The notes under the pieces were generated by a model. The model was not told where the DNA came from and made no database searches. It saw only the letters and a program-made list of their open reading frames with translations. A DNA stretch of 64,000 nucleotides. Origin: Primulina eburnea (Eukaryota; Streptophyta; Magnoliopsida; Lamiales; Gesneriaceae). Positions 35,401-47,400 of this stretch are shown here, in pieces. Where the stretch lies: positions 24,486,069 to 24,550,068 of the forward strand of contig NC_133104.1 in NCBI RefSeq assembly GCF_022965805.1, read 5' to 3'. Numbering within the stretch: position 1 is the first letter of the stretch; the number at the start of each line of letters is the position of its first letter. Made by a program: the position numbers and the translations under genes.

Positions 35401-38400
35401 GATGTAAATGCCTGGAACGAACGGACACTTAACAGGATGTAGTGCCCTGGGTTTATGAAGAGCTAAGGTGCGGAACCTTAGGCCGGGGAACAGGTCCCGG
35501 GACTTTGGAATGGTCGAGGTACGGAGCCCCGAGCCAGGGAGTAGTACCCTGGGCTTATGTAAGACTAAGGTGCGGAACCTTAGGCCGGGGAACAGGTCCC
35601 GGGACTTTCGAATGGTCGAGGTACGGAGCCCCGAGCCAGGGAGTAGTACCCTGGGCTTATGTAAGACTAAGGTGCGGAACCTTAGGCCAGGGAACAGGTC
35701 CCGGGACTTTGGAATGGTCGAGGTACGGAGCCCCGAGCCAGGGAGTAGTACCCTGGGCTTATGTAAGACTAAGGTGCGGAACCTTAGGCCGGGGAACAGG
35801 TCCCGGGACTTTGGAATGGTCGAGGTACGGAGCCCCGAGCCAGGGAGTAGTACCCTGGGCTTATGTAAGACTAAGGTGCGGAACCTTAGGCCGGGGAACA
35901 GGTCCCGGGACTTTGGAATGGTCGAGGTACGGAGCCCCGAGCCAGGGAGTAGTACCCTGGGCTTATGTCTCCTCAGTTTTCCGCATTATCACTTATAGTA
36001 GGCAAAAGTATGAGGAAAGCGATCCTTTATTATTTCTTCAAAGTGAAAATTACATCTGTACATTGGCTAAGCATAATATTTCTTCAAATGAAGTACATTC
36101 CAAGGTCTCTTAAGAAGTTTACCCTGAGCATCTTCCAGGTAAAAAGATCCTGAACTAACTCTCCTAATGATTTTGTAAGGCCCCTCCCATCGAGCTTCGA
36201 GCTTGCCCACGTCCCCAGCTGGATTAACCTTCTTCATAACCAAGTCCCCTATCTGCAAGTCTCGAACTCGGACCTTTTTGTTGTAGGATTTCATGACCCG
36301 GTTTCGATATGCTTCCATCCGGATCATGGCTTGATCCCTCTTTTCTTCTAATAGATCCAGTTCCAATGCACGGCTATCCTCATTGTTGCTCGGGTAAGAT
36401 TCTACCCGGGCAGATGTTTGACCGATCTCAACAGGAAGGATGGCCTCAGATCCATATACCAGGCTGAACGGAGTTTCTTGAGTAGGTGCCCGGGGAGTAG
36501 TCCTGTATGCCCATAGTACACTAGACAATTCTTCTACCCAGTCCTTTCCTTTGCCTTGTAATCTGGTCTTTAAAGCCTGCACAATGATTCTGTTTACAAC
36601 TTCTGTCTGCCCATTGGCCTGAGGGTATGCAACAGAAGTGAAGGACTGGGTGATCTTCATTTCCCGGCACCAAGATGTTATTTCCTTTCCTTGAAACTGT
36701 CTCCCATTATCCGAGATCAATCGCCGGGGTATGCCGAAGCGACATACTATATTCTTCCATAAGAATTTTAAAACCTCTTGCTCGGTGATTTTAGCCAAGG
36801 GCTCGGCTTCCACCCAATTAGAGAAATAATCCACAGCCACCAACAAGAATTTTTTCTGAGCCCGAGCAACCGGAAATGGACCGACTATATCCATACCCCA
36901 TTGATCAAAAGGACAAGATGCCCAAATAGGAGGCTTCATAGGAGTGGATGGGCTGTGTTGAAAGTTTGAATAATGCTGACAGCCTTCACAAGTCCGGACC
37001 ACTCGAGCCGAATCATGGTGAAGAGTCGGCCACCAGAACCCGGCTAGCATCGCTTTCCGAGCTAAAGATGTTCCCCCCAAATGCTCACCACAGCATCCTT
37101 CATGAATCTCTTGAAGAACATAAATCACTTCCTTCCCGCTCAAACACTTCAATAATGGTCCCTGGAATGATCTCCTGTATAAGATATTATTTAAGAGAAC
37201 AAACATGGGGGCTTGTCTTTTTATTTTCTGTGCTCGAGCTTTCTCCTAGGGCAATTCATTGTCCCGGATGAATTTGATCAGAGGGGTCATCCAAGAATCC
37301 TCGGGTATTGTCAACATTTCCTTTTCTTCAATAGTTAAAACTACTCGGGAAACAAACAAAACCTCCCGGGTGCTGTCTTCCGACAAAGAAGTAGCCATTT
37401 TTGCTAGGGAATCAGCCTCTCCATTTTCTTCTCGGGGTATCTGTTCGATGCTCCAATCCACAAATACGACTGCCTGGGCTTTGATGAGATGCAAATATTT
37501 GAGCATTTTGTCGTCCTTGACCTCATACACGCCCTTGATCTGCTGAGTAATCAACTGTGAATCGGAATACAATATAATCCTGGCCGCTCCAATTTCTCGG
37601 GCAGCTCGGATGCCGGCTAGAACAGCCTCATATTCTGCTTCATTATTTGTTACCCGGGAATCAATTTTGACTGCCAATTTAATCTTCTCTCCCGATGGGG
37701 AGATTATCACGACTCCGACTCCACATCCAACCAGGCAAGAAGCCCCATCTACAAACACCCTCCATCTCTCTTCCTCAGCAGGTTGAATCATCTCAGATAG
37801 GAAATCGGATAAAGCCTGCGCTTTTATGGCCACTCGGGGCTTATACTCAATATCGTATTCCCCCAATTCCACATTCCATTTGATCATCCGCCCGGATACT
37901 TCAGAGTGAGTCATAATTCTTCCAAGCGGGCTGTCAGTAAGAACGATAATAGGATGTGATAGAAAATAAGGCCGCAATTTCCGGGCAGTCACAACTAAAG
38001 CCAGGGCCATCTTCTCCACTTCACTATACCGCAGCTCGGGACCTCTTAGAGCGTGACTGACATAATAGACAGGCTTTTGATCCGAGCCTTCTTCCTTTAT
38101 TAAGACAGAGCTGACAGCATATTCAGTAGTGGATAAATAGACAAACAACTTATCCCCGGGCTCAGGCTTTACCAGAACTGGGAGCTCGGCCAGATGCTTT
38201 TTAAGATCTTGGAAAGCCTGCTCGCACTTGTCATCCCATCCGAACTTTTGGGCTTTTCTGAGAACCTGAAAGAAAGGATAACTTCTGTGGGCTGACCGAG
38301 ATATAAACCGAGATAGAGAGGCAATCCTCCCGGTCAGCTTCTGCACTTCTTTGACAGATCGGGGAGAAGGCATACATAAGACGGACTTCACTTTTTCTTG

Positions 38401-41400
38401 GTTGACCTCGATTCCCGGCTCCGTCACTATAAAGCCCAAGAACTTACTACTCTTGACTCCGAAAATACATTTAGCAGGATTGAGCTTGACTCCATAAGAT
38501 GTCAAAGTGGTAAAGGTTTCTTCCAAATCAGCAATAAAATCCATCACCTCCTTTGATTTTCCTAGAATATCATCCACATAAACCTTCAGATTCCTTCCCA
38601 GCTGCTTCTCAAAGACTTTATCCATTAAACGCTGATATGTGGCCCCTGCATTTTTTAACCCGAAAGGCATCACAACATAACAAAATGTACCTCCCGAGGT
38701 GATAAAGCTGGCCTTTTCTTGATCATTTCTTGCTAAAGGAATTTGATGATATCCCTGATAGGCATCCATGAAACTGAGCAGTTCGAAGCCTGAGGTGGAA
38801 TCCACCAACTGATCAATCCAGGGCAATGGGTAATGATCTTTTGGACAGGCTTTATTGAGGTCCCGGAAATCAACACACATCCTCCATTTCCCGGCGGCTT
38901 TGGGTACCAGCACCACATTCGAGAGCCAGGTAGGAAATTGTATCTCCTGGATGTGGCCGGCTTGCAGCAACTCTTTCACCTGTTCATCAATAACTTTGTC
39001 TTTCTCGGGACCAAAGTGTCTCTTCTTCTGTTTGATCGGGTGAGCTCCCGGGAGAATGTTTAATTGATGCTCAGATATCAGGGGTGAAATCCCTGTTAGT
39101 TCCTGCTGGGACCAGGCAAACACATGAATATTAGTCTTTAAACATTTAAGTAAACTGACCCGGGTGGATATATCGAGGTCTCGGGCCACCCGGATCTGTT
39201 GGCCTGGTCCTATCTCCACAGCTTCCTGCTCTTCCTCTGCCACAAAGTGGACTTCTCTTTTCTCCACTCCGCCCTTCCAAATTTCCTCCACCCTGGCTTT
39301 CTTCCCCTCCTTTCTCGACTTGCCTTGATCTGCCCGGATACCTTCCACATAACATTTTCGGGAAGAGGGTTGATCTCCACGAACTTCTCCCACCTGGCTA
39401 CCCACTGGAAATTTGATCTTTTGATGATAAGTAGATGCTACTGCCCTCAATTCATTCATGGCCGGCCTCCCCAGAATGATATTGTAAGATGATGGGGAGT
39501 CCACCACTGTGAAGGTGGTCATGACCGTTTTCTTGATGTCCCGGGAGCCTAGAGTGAGCGGCAGAACAATTTCTCCCTCCGGATAAACCGCATGTCCAGC
39601 AAAACCAAAAAGGGCAGTCTCCACAACTTCCAACTTAAACCCTTGCAAATCCATCTGCACTAAGGCATCTTTGAAAATCACATTGACTGAACTGCCGGAA
39701 TCCACAAAGACTCTCAGAATGTCGTAATTGGCCACCCGGGCTTGGATAACCAAAGTATCATTGTGGGGCATGTTTATTCCCTTTAGGTCTTCCGGGCCAA
39801 AGCTGATCACGGCCTCGTTCCTCCTAGATCCTTCCACCTCCAGACACTCCCGCCTACTTCTTGATTTCCTGGCCCGATTTGAATCCCCATCGGTAGATCC
39901 TCCCGATATCATCTTAATCAGTCCAGCAGCAGGGGACGAAGGGCTCCTCTTCTCGGGTTCTGGCTCCCTCTTCCTACCCATATCGTTTCTCGGGTTGTTT
40001 CTTGAGTCTACTCGAGCATTAGGTACTGGTGGCCGGGAGGTCCAAGGTGGACCTCTCGACCTCTTGGTGTACTGGTCGTGCCCCTGATTGGTGGGTGGGA
40101 CATAACTTCTTTTCAAAACTTTACAATTCTCGGTGCTATGCTGACACACACCATGCCTGGTGCAAAATCCATTTTTCTCGGGTTGGGACAGCTGATGACT
40201 GGGAACCGGATCCCTACTGCATTCCTGCACTTCTCTTTCACGGATAATTTTCAGAGGCACATGCGGGGAAAAGTGCCCTGGATTACCCCGCCGTGGTCCT
40301 CTCTCCTCGGGCTTAGGTGCCCGGTCCCCTCTTTCCTTCCTGATGGCTTCCCTCTTTTGTTTCTGGGCTTCCTCCATGTTGATATACTTCTCTGCCCGAG
40401 ACAGCAAATCCTTAAAGTCTTCAGGCACTTTTTTCGTTAATGACTTGAAAAACTCAGTCTCTTTTAAGCCTTGAGTGAAGGCAGTAGTTTTTGTCTCTGC
40501 AGCACAAGTAGGCACATCCAAAGCCACTTTGTTAAACCTCTTGATATACATCCTCAAACTTTCCTCCGGGCCCTGTCTCACCTCGAACAAACTGAAAGCA
40601 GTTTTCTTATACTTCTTACTGCTGCTGAAATGGTGTAAGAAGGCTTTCTGAAAATCCTCAAATGATTTAATACTCAATGGAGCCAACCCATCAAACCATC
40701 TCTGAGCTGAGTCCACCAGCGTAGTCAAAAACACTTTACACTTGATCCTATCGGTGTAACAGTGCAGCATAGCCATATTCTCGAACCTGGCCAAGTGTTC
40801 TTCCGGGTCCTCGTTTCCATCATACGCCCTTACTTTAGCAGATTTAAAGTTTCCAGGAAGAGGTTCCCGGATAATTGCCTCGGCAAACGGCGTCCCTTGA
40901 CAGACGCTCGAGAAGTTCCACGATTTTCCAGCTGTCCTTCCAAGACTTTCATTTTCTGTTTTAACTCCAACATCTCCTCGACTATCGTTGGTGACTTAGA
41001 TCCAGCAGAGGATTCCTCCACTTCTCCCCTCTTCTCCTCCTCCTTCAATTCCTGCTGCTGCTCCTGCTCTTTTTCTGGTTCCTTCTCGAGTGGTATATCA
41101 TGGTGGGAAGCTTCCCGCCTAGCCATAGCTTTCTCTACGGCTTCATTAATACGCTTATCCAACTCCGCTGGAGTCATAGTAATAAGATCAGGGGGAGCAT
41201 CCTCTTGTCTTGAATGATTTGCGTCGGCTCCTTGAACCCGGGAATTATTCTGGTTAGTCTTCCTCGTGTGAGCCATATCAACGCCTTAGTCTCAATTTCT
41301 CACAGACGGCGCCAATGATACAATCCGGATGAAATGGATGAGCAGGGTCGGGTGCTCCACCGGATCAAATCAAAAATTTATAGTGTTGTTTAGAAAATTG

Positions 41401-44400
41401 AACAAGGTAAATGGCTTCCACTGTGACCTGCAAACAATGAAAGGAACTCGTGAATGGGCGCCGGAGGGGTGTCCGGCGTGACCACTCCGATGCTTAAGTC
41501 AGCAGGGTTGTCAAGGAAGAAAACTTGAGTAAATATGTATGAATGCTTGCGAATGAAGAGATTCTAGACCCTGTAAATGACAATTATACCTGTTATTTAT
41601 AGGAGGGGAAGCTAGGGTTACCTTGATGCGCGTGCTCACCTACTACTTGTACCCTCGGACGTTGACGGCCTGTCGGGTCCCTTTCTTCCCGATAGCTTCG
41701 TGGGTACTCCAAGAATAAGGGACGTTGACTGCATGTCCAGTCCCTTTCTTCTCAATATTTTCGGGGATACGTTCAGGCTAAAGACGTTGACTTCCCGCCC
41801 AGTCGCTTTCTTCCCTATAATCTATAAGATCCTCTAAGTAAGTTACTCGGGTATTGAGCCCTCCGCTTTAGCATGAAAGCCCGGTCCCTAGCTGCCCGGG
41901 AGGTAAGTAAATACCCGGCTATGCATGAAGTGCCCAGTCGTGTAGGTAATAATCGCCCTCTTGGTTTCTATACGGGCTACCCAATGAAACTTCCTGGGTC
42001 ATCCATGACCCGGGCCCTTATAGGGGTATCACCACCCATCCCTAAAATAGTCGGGCTAGAGTCTCACTCGCTGTCCCGATTGGTGCGAAATAATTCATGG
42101 TGTATGATAGCATCGGAGCCTTCAAATATCCCGCAGAGGAGATGTCACGCCTGGATGATTTGTCTCCCGGACCCGAATGAATTGTTATCCAGCCTCCCTG
42201 AATTTCGCATTCGTTACAATGAGATGCACCCAAAATTAATTCCTACTAGAAAACGCTCCAAAATTAATTCTTCTTCCCCCCCCTCTACAGACTTCTCCTG
42301 CTCTTCCTCCTCTCCAGGTTTGCCTTCCCCTTCCTCCTCTTCGGATGTATCTTCATTGTCTCCCGCCCCGGCTCCTGCAAGGGATGCAATGGCTAGCCCG
42401 AAGTCTGGGAAGTTTGCCTTATCCTCAGGTATAAGCCCGGCTTCTTTAAATTGTTGGCGACATCTGTTGAAGCCGGTCTTAAAGAGAGGATAGGCTCGAT
42501 CCTCAACTGCTGCCTTGAATTCTGAGGACTCCAGGAAGGAAATCCTCAGTTGCTCCTTTTGGCTCTCAAACTCGGCCAGGGCCACCTCCGCTTTCTCAGC
42601 CCGGGACATCTGTTGTTCTATGGTGTCCATCAGGGAGAGGTTCTTACCTTCAAGAACCGAATTGTGTCCTCGGAGAGCTTCCTCCCTGATGTGACCTTCA
42701 TTTATTTCATCCCGGGCTTTGGCCAGCTCCGCCTGGGCAGACTCCATAGAACCCCGAAGGGTAGCCACCTCTTCCGCGTAAACTCCCTTTAACCGGGCCA
42801 GCACCGCTTGAATGCGCTCGTGCGCTTCTTGAATAGCCTGAAGCTGAGGAGCCTGTCGATTGGTCAAGGAGGTCACCTCTTCGTGGGCCGATATCATCAT
42901 GTGAGCACCCTGCTCAAAAGAGAAGGCAGATCAAAATAAATAAAAATAATAAGTGAGGAGAAAGAAAGAAGAGGAGAAAAGAAGCTTACAGCCAGAAGCA
43001 TGTTCACGCCCTCCTGGTACCGAGGGGTCGGCGGCACACCCTGGAGGAAGGCCTCATCAACAGGAAGGAGCATCTGCTTGAATAGGTTTACTCTGACTCG
43101 GGAATCTTTTTCAGCAAAGAAACTAGCCCGAGCAGAAGGTGCTGAGGGGAGGGGCCCTTGCAAGGACTTTTGGAGAGATCCTTGGGAAAAATCTTGAAAG
43201 GGCGCCTGGTCATAGCGCAGAAGGGGAGGTGTGTCTGACTGGTGCGCTTGAGAGGAAGCTTGACCCCCCTCTTGGTCATCTTCGCTAATAGTCAGAACCG
43301 GGATGGTCATCATTTTTCGCTGCCTCTGGCGAAGGGGGAGGGTATCTTCCTCCTCTTCTCGCGACTCAGGCGCCGCTCTCTTTGATTCAGATTGTACCCG
43401 GGCCGTCTTCTTTGCCTTGGCTGCCGCATCCTCAACTCCCTTTTCGGCAGCAGCCTTCCGGGCTGCCCTCCTCTTCTCCTTGGCTGCCTTTTCGGCTGCT
43501 TATTTCTTGGCAAAAGCCTCTTCCATTGAATCTGCATAAAGAGCAGAAGAAGGTAAAATACGAGTGCAAATATAAAGTAAGAGAGCAATTGCATAATGGA
43601 TAAAGGAAAATTACCGGGTTGAAGACCCGATCCAGCAACTTCATCGATCACTCGGTCAATCGGATCCTCAACCCGGCCACTTAAGTGTTGGGTAACTAGT
43701 TGCTCTTGGGTAATAAGGGTGGAGGAAGAAAACTTTCTACCCTCTACCAAGGCAAGGCTTCGGGTATAAAATTCTTCAAATTTATATGCCCGGGGAAGTT
43801 CTGGCTGAGCAGGAAGAGAAGCGAGGAACCCGGTTGGACAATCAATAGGACCCGGGAGGCGAATGAAAAAATATCTTCCTTTCCACCCCTTTTGAGAGGA
43901 AGGGATATCATCAAGAAAGCGGGCATTAAGCCGGGCAGAAAGGGAAAAGGCATTATCTCCTAATCTACAAATAAAAAAGTAATGAAAAACTTTGGAATTC
44001 ATTACTAGATCATGCATCCGGAAGAGGACAAAGACCGAAGCCATGATCCGGAAAGAATTGGGGTGGAATTGATTAATAGGTACACCAAAGAATTTGGCAA
44101 CCTCGATATAGAATGGGGAGATAGGGAATCGGAGACCATTTCGAAGCTGGTCCCGGAAAAAAGTAATATAACCCGAGGGGGGTTGATCAGCCCGGTCAGA
44201 GGGCTCGGGTATGAGAATAGGGTAAGAAGAAGGAATGGCCCCTAGGGTTCGAAGTTCCTCCTCTGCTCCTGGACGCAAGGAGCTTTGCAGAGAAGAAAAC
44301 CAGGGAATCTCTGGGATCTCGGTGGAAGGACGGTCGGAAGCCCGGACCTTGCCTTTTCCCTTGTCTTTTTTAGGGATCCGGGAAAGACCCGAAGAAGAGG

Positions 44401-47400
44401 GTTTAGAGGGTCTGGAAGAAGATGGGGGCTTATAGGTTTTCTGGCGGTATGGGTAGAAGGGCGGCGAGAAGTGGGAGAAGGAGACGAATCAGAACGAAGA
44501 GCAGTAGATTCATACCCCGCCGAGCCTCGTGCATTAGCCCCGGAGGTGGAGGAAGTAGAGTTAGACATGATGGAAAGAGAAAACTTACAAGTGCGGTGGA
44601 AGATCGTCGGAGCAAGGAAACTTTGAATGCCGGAAATTGCGAGAAAAGAATTTGCAAGGGCTTCGCCGAGAATGGTGATTTGAAAGTGATTTTTGGAAAA
44701 CCCTAGGGTTGCTATATATAAGGGATGAAGGACGATCTGGACCGTCGACTGAAAACACGTGTGCGGTCTCGATGCGCCCCAGAAATCACAACGGACAGAA
44801 TGAAAGGGCGGCTACGCAGATCGAGGCGTCATGATGGCTTATCTACTCGAAATGCGAATCGACTGTGGCGGTTGTTCAGTAGGGCCCATATCATTTTAAC
44901 CCAGCGTCAATCACCTAGGGGTACGAAGTGTTATCTTACTTTAAGCCCGGGAGGTTTAAGGCCCCGGCATTTTTACTTTAAGCCCGGGAGGTTTAAGGCC
45001 ACGGCATTTTATTTTAAGCCCGGGAGGTTTAAGGCCCCGGCATTTTATCTTAAGCCCGGGAGGTTTAAGGCCCCGGCATTTATATTGAGCCCGGGAGGTT
45101 TAAGGCCCCGGCATTTTTATGTTCTGAGTTTTGAAGGTATCGGATCTCGGAGGTATGTTTTGAATGGGTATTTTATAAAGATCTTATGTTCGAGTATGAA
45201 GAACCTAGTTTTTAGGGATTATCATGTAGTTGTTGTTTTAGTATGCGTGAATCGACAAAGAAGTCTGTTTGCAGATAGTAAAAAGACAATGTACGTCAAT
45301 AAAAATATTCACTACATAGAACATCGGCGAGTTGTTATAATGTTAATTCTTGCAGATACTTCATCTTGCCACTCAGTTATCCAGTTGGTTAACTCGTGAA
45401 TACAAAGATTGACAAAAGACTCATAAGTCCTTATCTTCTCCAGCTGATGCCACTCCTTCCGAAGCATCATATGTAGCAGAACATGATCAATAACCAAGTC
45501 TGTAACTCGGGCCACTGCAAATTCTCGGACATACTTCCTCTCTCTTGCTCTTTGTGCCCGAGTAGGGACGAGACCGTTACGGTAGGTAAAGTCTAGATCG
45601 TGAACTTTGTCCCGCACAGCCATGACCTTCACCCATACGCGCTGCTCGAGCCTTCTCTTCAGCTCCTCTAGACGAGGACGCATGACATCCGTCACCAAGA
45701 CGTGAGTACTGCTGCAAGCACTAGATCCGCTTGAACTAGACATACCGAATTAATAATCACCTTGTGGTTTGCTACCGTTTTATTTATAGACAAGCTTCTC
45801 TCAGTATGGGAAAGTCAAAGGGTCCCAACCAGTCGAAGCGTTTCCTTTGTTGTTTCAGAGCAGGAGTTAATTGAAACCATCGAATCTAAACACGTGGGCA
45901 GTCAGGATATTCCTTGAAAATTGTGCTAAGAAGGTGAAGGGGCATTGACGGTTACCAAGGCGCCCGACTGATACATCTGGGAATACGGAACGCTCTCATT
46001 CGGTGAAAGTTTTAATGATGAGTTGTATATCATCCTGATACCACGTGAGTAAGTCCGGGAGGTTTAAGACCCCGGCACATTATTTTAAGTCCGGGAGGTT
46101 TAAGACCCCGGCACGTTATTTTCAGTCCGGGAAATTTAAAGCCCTGGCATTTTATTCCAAACAGAGCTCTAATACTTTATTTAAAGTAGGTGAGATTTTT
46201 GTTCTGGATGATCCAATCGCAGATTTACGAATTATATTCGGTTCATCATTGATTAATGTGCGAAGAAGAAAATGAAACAAATAAACAGATTTTATTCATA
46301 AAGGAATCGCTCATGCCTAGCACCAATTATTAGTCACCTACGACATCCTGCCACTCGTGGATCCAGTGGGTTAGTTCAGGAGACTGGGCGATGTTAAAGG
46401 ACTCAGAGGATGAAATCTTTTCCAGTTGACGCCCTTCCTTCAGCAGCATCGCATGAAGCAGGACTTCATCAGTAGCTAGCTCTGCAACATGGTTCACTTC
46501 GAGCTCCCGTTTATACCTCCTCGCCACCGCTCTTTGTGCCCGAGTGAAGGCCAAACCCTCCTGGAGCGTGGCATTAAGATCTTGAATCTTATGCCAAGTG
46601 GACATCACCTTCGATAGGACCAACTCCTCAATGGTCCTCCTCAGATCCTCCATATGAGGATGTAGGGTATTGGGCGCTGGGACGTATATGCCACTGCAGA
46701 CCGTAGATTCGCTCGAACTTGCCATGTCGAAGGTGTTATCTCTTACCTCCCATTGCCTTCCTGTATTTATAAGCACATAGCATTCATTATTGAGGTAGGC
46801 GAAGAGATTGTTACGAATATCGAGGTACTAAAGTACTAGTCGTCAGAAGAAGAAAGGACATACGCGATTATCGAGGTGTCAGACTTATTCATTTCCCGAA
46901 ATACGAAGCGTCTCCAGGAAGGAATTAAGGCTGACACCTGTCATCATAACATTCGGGACATCCAGGTAAGCGGGGTAACATTTGTATTGAGTCCGGGAGG
47001 TTTAAGGCCCCGGCATTTTCTCTTGAATCCGGGAGGTTTAAGGCCCCAGCATTTTATCTTAAGACCGGGAGGTTCGAGGCCCCGGCATATTATTGCAAGC
47101 CCAGGAGATACGACGCCCCGGCATGCTACTTTTAAGCCCGGCGGATATACTTGAATCGAACAAATGAAGGTATCCTAAATAATCCTTCTCAAAATGATAA
47201 ACGATGGCGATAGTTGGGTGGAATAGACGTGTGTCATTAATGCACTAATCAGTACGAATCAACGTTTTTTACGCCCGAGGTGTCGCATCCCTAGGTCTTT
47301 TCGATAAGACTTGAGAAAGATGGGGCCCCGGTATTCCCTCCGAAACCCGAGAGATGCGGAGCTCGGGCATCTTTTTTGTTAGAAATACGAAATCCTCACG

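Noticed and set aside
35442..36113. Long plus-strand frames across the 102-bp array (223 and 176 codons)
   Set aside because: They exist because the repeat period is a multiple of three; composition is repetitive and no start or splice context supports a gene.
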